From Actinomycetota bacterium (GTDB lineage Bacteria > Actinomycetota > Acidimicrobiia > Acidimicrobiales > Ilumatobacteraceae): a stretch of DNA of 62,135 nucleotides. The stretch spans positions 1 to 62,135 of the forward strand of contig JAUSLV010000028.1 of assembly GCA_030645495.1 (NCBI GenBank), written 5' to 3'. Every line of letters starts with the position of its first letter. Position 1 is the stretch's first letter. The notes beneath the pieces were generated by a model. That model saw nothing but the letters and a program-made list of their open reading frames with translations. It made no database searches and was not told where the DNA came from. Positions 33,729 to 42,249 of this stretch are shown one piece after another. Made by a program: the position numbers and the translations under genes.

Positions 33729-35036
33729 ATGACCGCGTCCTCACCCGACAAGAGCCTCCCGCTGAACACCACCGAGGTGCTCGCGGCCACGATCGCCGGT
33801 GCGGTCGAGCGCCAGCTCACCCAGTACATCTCGGCGATGGCGCAGCAGGTCGATGCGGCCCGACAAGAGATCGACGCCAGCCGCGCCGAGCTGCGCGCCG
33901 AGTTCCAAGGCCAGTTGCACGAGATCCTGACCAGGATCGATGGCAACCAGCAGCGCGCCGAGAGCGCCCAACAGGCGTTGCAGACCGCGCTCGAAGGCCG
34001 GCTCAACGAGTTCGCCCAGCACCAGCATGCTCGCCTCAACGAGGCCGAAGAGCGGATGCTGGCGGCGCCCGGCGGCAACTTCACCGGGTCGGTCGACGCC
34101 GGCGAGATCATTGCACTACGTGAACACATCGACGCGCAGAGTGCCGGTGCGCATGCTCGCATCGACGACCTGCACAAGTCTGCCCGCCGTTTCGACGAGC
34201 AGACCTCAGCGCTGGTGCAGCACGTCAACGACACCACGGTCGCGCTCACTCAGCGCATGGACGAAGGCAACCAGGCGTTGGCCAGCGCGGTCGAGGAGCG
34301 GCTCGGGTTCGTGCGCACCACGCTGGAGGCGGTGTCGCCCGAGGTCACCCGTCAGCTGGCCGATCACGCGACGGCGCTCACTCAGCGACTCGACTTCACC
34401 GAACACAAGATCACCGACCGCATGCTGGCCATGGAAGACCGCATCAACGAGCAGAACGGCGTGAAGATCGCCGCGCTCGAAGCCGCTGTCGGGCGCATCG
34501 GCTCGGGCTTCGACGACGCGATGGTGGCCCTCTCGCAGCGGATGCTCGAGCTGGAGAACCGCCTCGCCGAGTCGGTGTTGCGTCTCGACATCATGGACCG
34601 CAAGGTCGACAGCATCGACGAGAGCGGCATCAACGCCGTGAAGGATCAGCTGTCGTCGGCCGTCGGCGAAGTGATGCTGGTGCGCATCGAACTCGACCGT
34701 GTCGTGGCCAACACCGACGACAAGGTCAACAAGGCCACGCTGCGCATGGCCGAGATCGAGTCGTTGCTGCAGGACGAGATGGACGTCAGCACCACCGTGC
34801 AGCTGGAACGCCTCGACGAGCTCGAGCGGGCGATCGCGATCCTCGACCCCGCCCAACTCGTCCGCAAGGACGAACTCGCCGGTGGTGGCGCCGCCGCACC
34901 CGCGCCCGCTGCCCTCACCCCTAGCCTGGCTGATGTGACTGCACCCCTGCTGCGCCCAACGTCGCCTCAGATGCCCGGTACCTCACTCGGTCAGGCACCC
35001 ACCAAGCCCGCGGAGCCGAGCCTGTCGTCGTTCTGA
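33729..35036 (+). CDS. Large coiled-coil protein upstream of pilB
   Basis: 435 residues, almost wholly alpha-helical with repeated AL.QRLD/ALSQRMLELE-type heptads from residue 30 to 370, then a Pro-rich tail. No signal peptide or membrane helix. ATG 33729 follows GGGAGGGA. It lies 44 bp before pilB on the same strand, so it is probably the first gene of the pilus operon, but I do not recognise any known pilus component. Possible scaffold or polar-localisation protein. The related-looking shorter coiled-coil protein at 46497 ends the locus. Confidence 0.65.
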   Translation: MTASSPDKSLPLNTTEVLAATIAGAVERQLTQYISAMAQQVDAARQEIDASRAELRAEFQGQLHEILTRIDGNQQRAESAQQALQTALEGRLNEFAQHQHARLNEAEERMLAAPGGNFTGSVDAGEIIALREHIDAQSAGAHARIDDLHKSARRFDEQTSALVQHVNDTTVALTQRMDEGNQALASAVEERLGFVRTTLEAVSPEVTRQLADHATALTQRLDFTEHKITDRMLAMEDRINEQNGVKIAALEAAVGRIGSGFDDAMVALSQRMLELENRLAESVLRLDIMDRKVDSIDESGINAVKDQLSSAVGEVMLVRIELDRVVANTDDKVNKATLRMAEIESLLQDEMDVSTTVQLERLDELERAIAILDPAQLVRKDELAGGGAAAPAPAALTPSLADVTAPLLRPTSPQMPGTSLGQAPTKPAEPSLSSF

Positions 35037-35080
35037 CGACCCGCTCGTGTTGACCCCGCAGGCGGCTCGGAGCACGCACC

Positions 35081-36817
35081 ATGGCACTCTTCAAGGGCGG
35101 TACGAAAGAAGTAGCACACCCCGAGGGTGACTCCGCGGCCGAATGCATGCGCGTCGGCCAGTCGCTGGTCGAGGGCGAGCAGCTGACCCCCGAGAACTTC
35201 GCCGCGTCGCTGGCCAAGGCCAACGGCGACCTGTTGGCCTTCGCCGACGCACTGCTCGCCAGCCACGGCGTGGGCCGCACGGAACTGGCGCTCGCGATCT
35301 CGCAGGCCACAGGGGTGCCGGCAGTCGACACCAAGGGCATCGTCATCACCGACGAGATCAAGGGCATCCTCGACGAGGGCGTCGTGCGCCGCAACTGCGC
35401 TGTCGCCGTCGCCGAGGACGGCCCCGCCCTCGTGGTGCTGTGCAGCGACCCCTCACCGGCGCGCAAGGCCGACATCGAGGCGGCTGCCGGGCGGCCGGTG
35501 AAGCTGTTCATCTCCGACCCGCTGACGGTGCGCACGTTCATCGACCTCGTCTACCGCGCCGATGCCGACATCGACCGGTTGGTGCAGTCGCTCGACCTGC
35601 AGGACGACCAGGCCCGCATCGCCGCCATCGCCGCCGAGGTCAGCCTCGACGACCAGGCGCCGGTGATCCAGCTCGTCAACCGCATCGTCAGCCAGGCGAT
35701 GCGCGATCGCGCCTCCGACATCCACATCGAACCGATGGACGAGGAAGTGCGCATCCGGTTCCGCATCGACGGTCACCTGGTGGAAGCGTTCAAGCTGCCG
35801 ATGGGCGCCCACGCTGCGCTGATCAGCCGTCTCAAGATCATGAGCGGCATGAACATCGTGGAGAAGCGCCGCCCGCAGGACGGCCAGTTCTCCACCAACA
35901 TCGACGGCAAGGACGTCGACGTGCGCGTGGCATCCGTGGCCACCGTGTTCGGCGAGAAGATCGTCATGCGTATTCTCGACAAGGGTCGTTCGATGATCGG
36001 CCTCGCCGAGCTCGGCTTCCCGCGCGAGACCTACCTGCACTACTCGAAGATGATCCACTCGCCGTTCGGCATGGTGATCTGTGCGGGCCCCACCGGCGCC
36101 GGCAAGACCACCACGCTGTACGCCTCGCTGCTCGAGGTGAACTCGGCCGGCAAGAACATCACCACCGTGGAAGACCCGGTGGAGTACGTGTTCCCGGGCA
36201 TCAACCAGATCCAGACCAACGACCAGGCCGGCCTCACGTTCGCCACCGGCCTCAAGGCCATCCTGCGTCAAGACCCCGACGTGATCCTCGTGGGTGAGAT
36301 CCGTGATGCCGACACCGCACGCATCGCCGTGCAGTCGGCCCTCACCGGTCACTTGGTGCTGTCGTCGTTGCACGGCACCGACAGCGTGGCCGCGCTGCAC
36401 CGCTTCCTCGACATGGGCATCGAGGCCTTCCTCATTGCTTCCTCGGTGGTGGGCGTCATCGGCCAGCGTCTGTTGCGCCGCATCTGCGACTCGTGCAAAG
36501 AGCAGTACACCCCTGGTGCCGAAGAGTTGGCGGTGTTCCGCCAGCACAGCGGTGGCAGCGAGAAAGCCACCTTCTACCACGGCGTCGGCTGCAACTTCTG
36601 CGCCGGCACCGGCTATCGCGACCGCATCGGCGTGTACGAACTGTTGCGCATCACCCCCGAGTTGCGCCGCCTGATCGTGGGCTGGGCGACCACTGAAGAA
36701 CTGCGGCGGCTGGCAGTGGCACAAGGCATGCGCACGATGTTGCGCGAAGCCATGGCGCTCGTGGAGAACGACGTCACCACCATTCCCGAAGTCGTCAAGA
36801 CCCTGTTCGCCAGCTAG
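35081..36817 (+). CDS. pilB: Type IV pilus extension ATPase PilB
   Basis: 578 residues. The N-terminal GspE-II (MshEN) region spans about 1-150, followed by the AAA-like secretion ATPase: Walker A GPTGAGKTTTL near 335, Asp box, Walker B ILVGEIRD and His box LSSLHGTD. A four-Cys zinc site (CDSCKE...CNFCAGTG) is in the C-terminal domain as in PilB/GspE. It powers pilin polymerisation. It ends 8 bp before pilC. Confidence 0.95.
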   Translation: MALFKGGTKEVAHPEGDSAAECMRVGQSLVEGEQLTPENFAASLAKANGDLLAFADALLASHGVGRTELALAISQATGVPAVDTKGIVITDEIKGILDEGVVRRNCAVAVAEDGPALVVLCSDPSPARKADIEAAAGRPVKLFISDPLTVRTFIDLVYRADADIDRLVQSLDLQDDQARIAAIAAEVSLDDQAPVIQLVNRIVSQAMRDRASDIHIEPMDEEVRIRFRIDGHLVEAFKLPMGAHAALISRLKIMSGMNIVEKRRPQDGQFSTNIDGKDVDVRVASVATVFGEKIVMRILDKGRSMIGLAELGFPRETYLHYSKMIHSPFGMVICAGPTGAGKTTTLYASLLEVNSAGKNITTVEDPVEYVFPGINQIQTNDQAGLTFATGLKAILRQDPDVILVGEIRDADTARIAVQSALTGHLVLSSLHGTDSVAALHRFLDMGIEAFLIASSVVGVIGQRLLRRICDSCKEQYTPGAEELAVFRQHSGGSEKATFYHGVGCNFCAGTGYRDRIGVYELLRITPELRRLIVGWATTEELRRLAVAQGMRTMLREAMALVENDVTTIPEVVKTLFAS

Positions 36818-36825
36818 GAGTACGA

Positions 36826-38034
36826 ATGCCCCGGTTCAACTACGCCGCGATCGATGCCAACGGCGCCTCCGTCGAGGGCGTCACCAAGGCACCCACCGTG
36901 GGTGAAGCGCGGCAGATCTTGATCGGGCGGAACCTGTACCCGGTGAAGATCGAGGAGAAGCGCAGCGCGCTCAACTTCGAACTCACCAAGGTGAAGGTCA
37001 AGAAGAAGGAGCTGATGAACTTCACACGTCAGCTCGCGGTGTTCGTGAAGGCGGGCATCCCGCTCACCGAGGCGATGGAGGTGATCGGCGACGAAACCTC
37101 CGACGTGGCCCTGCAGCGCACGATCTCCGACATGGTGGAAGACCTGCGCAACGGTGGCACGTTGTCGGGCGCGGCCACCAAGCATCCCGAGGCGTTCCCC
37201 AACTACTACATCGGCATCCTCGGCTCGGCCGAGCTGACGGGTCGGCTCGACGACACCCTCGAAAGCCTCGCCGGCTACCTCGAACGCGAGCTCGACACTC
37301 GCTCGAAAGTGGTGCAGGCGCTGTCGTACCCGGGTGTCGTGATGGTGATGGCCCTGGGCACGGTGTCGCTGCTGGCCGGCTACGTGCTGCCGCAGTTCAA
37401 GCCCCTGTTCGAAGAACTGGGCGCCGATCTGCCGTTCGCCACTCGGGCCCTGCTGTTCGTTGCCGACATCTTCACCGTGTACTTCTACTTTCCACTCGGG
37501 TTCTTGATCCTCACGATCGCGTTCTTCGTATGGATGTCGAAGTCGCTGCAGGGCCGACGGCTGCGCGACAAGATGGTGCTGAAGATCCCGGTCCTCAGCG
37601 GCATCATCGAGTACGCGATCCTCGAGCGCTTCTGTCGCATCCTCGGCGCGATGGTGCGCGCCGGTGTACCCCTGCCCGACGCGATGATCACCACCACCGA
37701 AGCCACCAACAACACGCTGTTCAAGTCGCGGCTCGAAGAGGCGCAAGTGGAGATCCTGGAGGGCGGCGGCTTCGCCGCACCCCTCGCTCGCACTCAGCTG
37801 TTCCCCGGCGCTGCTCGGCAGATGTTCAAGGTGGGCGAGGAGACCGGCACGCTCGACCGGCAGCTGGAAGTGGCCAGCCTGTACTTCGACCGCGAGCTCG
37901 AATACCGCATCAAGAAGTTCACGGCGATGTTCGAGCCGCTGATGATCGTGTTCGTCGGCGTGATCGTGGGTTTCGTGGCGGTCGCCCTCGTGCAAGCGAT
38001 GTACGGCGTACTCGACGGCACCAAGGGCCAGTAG
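36826..38034 (+). CDS. pilC: Type IV pilus inner-membrane platform PilC
   Basis: 402 residues with two homologous GspF domains. The N-terminal one has FTRQLAVFVKAGIPLTEAME, the second RFCRILGAMVRAGVPLPDAM, and three membrane helices lie at about 170-190, 220-245 and 375-395. It couples PilB/PilT to the pilus base. Directly after pilB, same operon. Confidence 0.95.
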   Translation: MPRFNYAAIDANGASVEGVTKAPTVGEARQILIGRNLYPVKIEEKRSALNFELTKVKVKKKELMNFTRQLAVFVKAGIPLTEAMEVIGDETSDVALQRTISDMVEDLRNGGTLSGAATKHPEAFPNYYIGILGSAELTGRLDDTLESLAGYLERELDTRSKVVQALSYPGVVMVMALGTVSLLAGYVLPQFKPLFEELGADLPFATRALLFVADIFTVYFYFPLGFLILTIAFFVWMSKSLQGRRLRDKMVLKIPVLSGIIEYAILERFCRILGAMVRAGVPLPDAMITTTEATNNTLFKSRLEEAQVEILEGGGFAAPLARTQLFPGAARQMFKVGEETGTLDRQLEVASLYFDRELEYRIKKFTAMFEPLMIVFVGVIVGFVAVALVQAMYGVLDGTKGQ

Positions 38035-38047
38035 GCCCGCGGGCAGG

Positions 38048-38812
38048 TCAGCGCACCATCACCAGGTCGATGTACTGCTGACCGAAGAAGATCGCGGCAA
38101 CGGTGCCCAGCGCGAGGAACGGCCCGAACGGCACGGCGGTGCGCCGGTCGCCACGCTTGGCCACCAGCACCACCACGCCCGCCACGGCGCCGGCGGCGAA
38201 CCCGAAGAACAGGCCGACGGGCGCCAGACCGGGGTTGAGGAACCCGAGGTAGGCACCCAACAGCGGGGCCAGGCGCACGTCGCCATCGCCCATGCCGCCC
38301 CTGCTGACGGCGTAGATCAGCGCCATCAACGCCAGCGCGATGCCGGCGCCGAGCGCCAACATCCAGATCCGCTTCGGCTCATGTTCGACGAGAGCGGCCA
38401 CGCAGAGTAGCGGGATGCCGAGTGCCGCCGTGGTGTACGTGATCTCCCGCGGCAACCGCTTCGTGCGCAGGTCGATGCAGGTCAGCGCCACCAGGCCGGC
38501 CATCAGCAGGCAGTACGCAGGCAGCCGCCACGACCACTGGAAGTGCCAGGCCATGAGGCTGAAGAGAAGCGACGTTGACACCTCAAGCACAAGCGGCTCG
38601 ATGCCGATACTCGTATGGCACTGCCGGCATTTCCCGCGCAGCGCCAGCCAACTGAAGACAGGTACCAGATCGAGCGGGCCGAGGTCGAGGCCACAGTTCC
38701 CGCACGCCGAGCCGGGTTGCACCACCGACGCGCCACGTGGCACGCGGTCGACCACCACGGTGAGGAATGAGCCGATGAGAAGGCCGAACACGGCCGAGTA
38801 GAAGATCGTCAT
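38048..38812 (-). CDS. pilD: Prepilin peptidase/N-methyltransferase PilD
   Basis: 254 residues from ATG 38812 (upstream codons to 38842 overlap the pilT promoter). GSFLTVVVDRVPRG opens the methylase part; two CXXC pairs (CGNC, CRQC) form its zinc site. Catalytic aspartates of the A24 protease are in CIDLRTKRLP and GMGDGDVRL. About eight membrane helices. It trims the pilins encoded at 40.8-46.3 kb. Convergent with pilC and divergent from pilT. Confidence 0.94.
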   Translation of the reverse strand: MTIFYSAVFGLLIGSFLTVVVDRVPRGASVVQPGSACGNCGLDLGPLDLVPVFSWLALRGKCRQCHTSIGIEPLVLEVSTSLLFSLMAWHFQWSWRLPAYCLLMAGLVALTCIDLRTKRLPREITYTTAALGIPLLCVAALVEHEPKRIWMLALGAGIALALMALIYAVSRGGMGDGDVRLAPLLGAYLGFLNPGLAPVGLFFGFAAGAVAGVVVLVAKRGDRRTAVPFGPFLALGTVAAIFFGQQYIDLVMVR

Positions 38813-38857
38813 ACGCAGGATCCGCGTACTGTGCGGAGACACCGGAGGCTAGCCGCA

Positions 38858-40015
38858 ATGTTCAATCCCGATCCCACCTTGGTCACGTTGCTACAGGCGA
38901 CAGTGGCAGCCGGGGCCAGCGACTTGCACCTCACCGTCGGACGTCCTGCCACCGCCCGCCGTGACGGCGTGCTGGTGCCCTTCGAGGGCGTGCCGCTGAT
39001 GCTGCCCAGCGACACCGAGCGGATGGTGATGTCGCTGCTCAACGACGCGCAGATGGACGAGCTCGAGCAGAACATGCAGGTCGACTTCTCGTTCGGCCTG
39101 GAAACGGTCGGCCGCTTCCGTGCCAACGCCTACAAGCAGCGCACCAGCTACGCGATGGCGCTGCGCCTGATCCCCTTCCGCGTGCGCTCGCTGGAAGAAC
39201 TGGGTGCTCCTCCGGCGGCGCTCGACCTGTTGAACCGGCCCTATGGCCTGGTGCTGGTGACGGGGCCCACCGGCTCGGGCAAGAGCACCACCCTGGCAGC
39301 GATGATCGATCGGATCAACGCCACCAAGCCCGTGCACATCCTCACCATCGAGGATCCGGTGGAATACCTGCACCAGCACCGCGTGGCGATGGTGAACCAG
39401 CGTGAGGTGGGCACCGACGTGGTCGGCTTCACCGAGGGTCTGCGCAGCGCCCTGCGTGAGGATCCCGACGTCATCCTCCTCGGCGAAATGCGCGACCTCG
39501 ACTCGATCTCGATCACGCTCACCCTGGCCGAGACCGGCCACCTCGTGTTCGGCACGCTGCACACGAACGACGCGCCGCAAGCCCTCGACCGCATCATCGA
39601 CGTGTTCCCGGCCGAGCGTCGCGAGCAGATCCAGATGCAGCTGGCCGGCACCCTGCAAGGTGTGATCAGCCAGCGCCTGCTACCGGCCATCGGCGGCGGT
39701 CGCGTGGGTGCCTTCGAGGTGCTGCTGGCCAACGAGGCAGTGAGGAACCTGGTGCGCGAAGGCAAGAGCCGCCAGATCCGCAACGCGATGCTGTCCGGCC
39801 AGCAGGAGGGCATGCAGACCATGGAGATGGACCTCGCCCGGTTGGTGTCGAGCGGGATGGTGTCGTTCGAGACCGCCGCCGAAGTGAGCCAGTACCCCAA
39901 GGAGATCATGGCCCAGGCCGCCACGATGCGCTCGCAGCTGCAGGCACAGGCCACGGTGGAATCCGGCCAGGCGGCCACCACGGGTTCAGGCACTCTCGCC
40001 GGCCCAGGTCGCTGA
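38858..40015 (+). CDS. pilT: Type IV pilus retraction ATPase PilT
   Basis: 385 residues from ATG 38858 (MFNPDPTLV). Starts with the PilT N-terminal domain (SDLHLTVGRPATARRDG). Walker A GPTGSGKSTTL, Asp box IEDPVEYLH, Walker B ILLGEMRD, His box FGTLHTNDA and the retraction motif region near IDVFPAERREQIQMQLA. Its presence with pilB indicates dynamic, retractile pili. 45 bp from divergent pilD; 16 bp before the DUF429-like gene. Confidence 0.95.
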   Translation: MFNPDPTLVTLLQATVAAGASDLHLTVGRPATARRDGVLVPFEGVPLMLPSDTERMVMSLLNDAQMDELEQNMQVDFSFGLETVGRFRANAYKQRTSYAMALRLIPFRVRSLEELGAPPAALDLLNRPYGLVLVTGPTGSGKSTTLAAMIDRINATKPVHILTIEDPVEYLHQHRVAMVNQREVGTDVVGFTEGLRSALREDPDVILLGEMRDLDSISITLTLAETGHLVFGTLHTNDAPQALDRIIDVFPAERREQIQMQLAGTLQGVISQRLLPAIGGGRVGAFEVLLANEAVRNLVREGKSRQIRNAMLSGQQEGMQTMEMDLARLVSSGMVSFETAAEVSQYPKEIMAQAATMRSQLQAQATVESGQAATTGSGTLAGPGR

Positions 40016-40031
40016 GGGCCGGCCCAACGCC

Positions 40032-40751
40032 ATGGCTGCGTCGAAGCTGCCCTACAAGATCCTCGGCGGCATCGTGCCCTGCCCCGCGGGGTGGTTGATC
40101 GTTCCCGCGCGGCTCGCCGGTGTCACGGTGGTGGCCGACGACCCCGAGGTGGTGAAGACGTTGCTCGACGTGCTGGAGTACAAACCCAAGTTCGACGCCG
40201 CGGCGATCTTCGCCACGATCGGGTTCTCCGACGAACCGGCCGGCCCCTACCGCCCGTGCGACGAGGAGGCCCGCACGCTGATCGGCTGGCCGCGCATGGT
40301 GGCGGTGCGCCCCTCACCCTCGCGCGCCGCGCTGCACGCCCCCACCCGCGCGGAAGCGCTCGCGCTCGAACCGTGGCTCACGCGCGACGACTTCCGCCGG
40401 TTCAAGGCGATCCGCGAGTGCGAGCGCGAGTTCCAACCGTTCCACCAACGCAACTTCTTCGCTGCGCACCCCGACCTCACGTTCACCCAACTGAACGACG
40501 ACAAGCCGCTCACCACCTCGCCGTATCAGCAGGCCGGGGTGCTCGAGCGGATGAACCTGATCCACGACAAGCTGCCGGGGTTGGAGGAGATGGTCACGCG
40601 CACGCCGCCGCCGGGTGCCGCCCAGATCCACCTGCTGCAGGCCACCGGGCTGATCTGGACCGCGCGCCGGGCAGCAGGACGGGCGATGAGCCGACTGCCG
40701 GCCGACCCCGAGTGGGATTCCACCGGCATGCGCATGGAACTGGTGCGCTGA
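40032..40751 (+). CDS. DUF429-like protein with altered active-site region
   Basis: 239 residues. The arrangement CPAGWLIVP at the start, then PYRPCDEEARTLIGWPRM, RNFFAAHPDLTFTQLN and ERMNLI matches the DUF429 family of predicted RNase H-like nucleases. The family's early acidic GVDGCRGGW motif is here GGIVPCPAGW, with the Asp missing, and the second acidic strand reads IFATIGF. It may be inactive. Sits between pilT and the convergent pilin operon. Family call is from remembered motif order. Confidence 0.6.
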   Translation: MAASKLPYKILGGIVPCPAGWLIVPARLAGVTVVADDPEVVKTLLDVLEYKPKFDAAAIFATIGFSDEPAGPYRPCDEEARTLIGWPRMVAVRPSPSRAALHAPTRAEALALEPWLTRDDFRRFKAIRECEREFQPFHQRNFFAAHPDLTFTQLNDDKPLTTSPYQQAGVLERMNLIHDKLPGLEEMVTRTPPPGAAQIHLLQATGLIWTARRAAGRAMSRLPADPEWDSTGMRMELVR

Positions 40752-40764
40752 CGCACCGGCGGGT

Positions 40765-42249
40765 TCAGGAGTTGGTGACCCAGGAGTTGACGGCGTATTC
40801 GCCGAAGTCGTTCACCTGCACGATGGCCACGGACACCACCTTCGGGGTGCCCAGCGAGTCGGGGGTCTGCGCCACCACTTTGAACGTTTTCTGCACCACC
40901 CGGTTGCGGAAACCCCACTCGAGCATGGTGGGCATCTCGCCGGTTCGCGTCACCTTCGCGGCCAGCAACCCGCCGACCAGTTCGACCGCCTTGCCGCTGC
41001 CGGCCCCGGCACCGATGTTCACGTGCACACGGCCTTGAGGAACGCCGATGTAGCCGGGAACGAAGAAGCTGCCGGCCCCGAAGCCGGTGAAGTCGACCGA
41101 CACGATCGGCGTGGCATCGGCCGCCGACGTCTGCACGAGGGTGGAGGCCAGATAGCCGGTGCTGGCGGCATCGACAGGATCGATCAGGTCGGAAGGGTCG
41201 TTCTCGGTGAGCGACTTCGGCACCTTCAGGTAACCCAACTCCTCGTAGTCGGCGCTCGCGGTGCTGGTGACGTACGAGCCGTTCACGCTGATGATCGAGA
41301 CACCTTGCGACACCGCGTTGCCGACATCGGTGGGGCCGACGAGGCGAGCGTTGAACAGCACCTTGGGTGCATTGATGGTGCCCTGATCGGTGACCACCAC
41401 CCGCCCGCCGGCACCCAGCACGAACGTGCCGCCGATGCCGGAGATGGTGACCGAGAGGGGAACGTCGATCGCGTTCAACACGGCATCGGGATCGCTGGTG
41501 CACCCTTCGGCCGCACCGGTACCCACCACGACATTGGCGCCGGGGCCGAACGTGACCGTGTTCTCGAAGTAGTACACGCCCGAGGCGAAGTACGTGGGCG
41601 TGGCATCGGCAATCGTGATCGGGTCGGTGTAGGTACCTGGGAAGTACACCCTGCACTCGCCGGCCCAGGCGGGCATCATGTAGCCCAACGGTGACGGGTG
41701 GTTGAGGCCGTGGGTGGGCAGGTACGGCACCCAGATCTTGCCGCCTACGCTCGCCGTGGTCGAGTCGAGGAGCCACGCACCCGTGTCGGCAGACCCACTG
41801 TTCACGTAGAAGTCGCCCACCATGCCGTCGGGAGCCACCACCGTGCCGGCGGCCACCGTGGCCATCGCCATCCGGATGTCGGAGCCACCCAACTCGCTGG
41901 CCTGGTTGATGGTGAAGCACTCCATCTCGATCGGCACGCCGACGTCGGGCACCGCGAGCGTCAGCCCGGCCGTCAACCCGGCCTTCTCACCGCACTCGCG
42001 GTACAACTTGACCGGGTCGGCCAGCGCCACGCGCATCGCGCCAGTGGCCGCCGAGATGCGGGTGATCTTGCGGTGCTCGTCGCCGGCGGCCTTCATCACC
42101 ACGCGGGCACGGTCGAGCATCGGGAGCACCAACGAGACGGCGAGCACCACGAACACCATCACGAACACCAGCGCCATGCCATCATCGCCCGGCTGACTCG
42201 CCGCCCCATCGGCACCAGCGCGGCCACGACGCAACCCACGGCGCGTCAC
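40765..42249 (-). CDS. PilX-like membrane-anchored minor pilin/assembly protein
   Basis: 494 residues from GTG 42249, overlapping the upstream stop (GTGA). A basic leader is followed by DDGMALVFVMVFVVLAVSLVL, a pilin-like N-terminal helix without the canonical Glu5. The rest is a beta-rich extracytoplasmic domain with sections resembling PilX-type and polymorphic surface repeats (VGTGAAEGCTSDP, VLGAGGRVVVTDQGTI). Third gene of the minor-pilin operon after the PilV-like and vWA-pilin genes. No stalk homologue recognised. Confidence 0.65.
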   Translation of the reverse strand: MTRRGLRRGRAGADGAASQPGDDGMALVFVMVFVVLAVSLVLPMLDRARVVMKAAGDEHRKITRISAATGAMRVALADPVKLYRECGEKAGLTAGLTLAVPDVGVPIEMECFTINQASELGGSDIRMAMATVAAGTVVAPDGMVGDFYVNSGSADTGAWLLDSTTASVGGKIWVPYLPTHGLNHPSPLGYMMPAWAGECRVYFPGTYTDPITIADATPTYFASGVYYFENTVTFGPGANVVVGTGAAEGCTSDPDAVLNAIDVPLSVTISGIGGTFVLGAGGRVVVTDQGTINAPKVLFNARLVGPTDVGNAVSQGVSIISVNGSYVTSTASADYEELGYLKVPKSLTENDPSDLIDPVDAASTGYLASTLVQTSAADATPIVSVDFTGFGAGSFFVPGYIGVPQGRVHVNIGAGAGSGKAVELVGGLLAAKVTRTGEMPTMLEWGFRNRVVQKTFKVVAQTPDSLGTPKVVSVAIVQVNDFGEYAVNSWVTNS

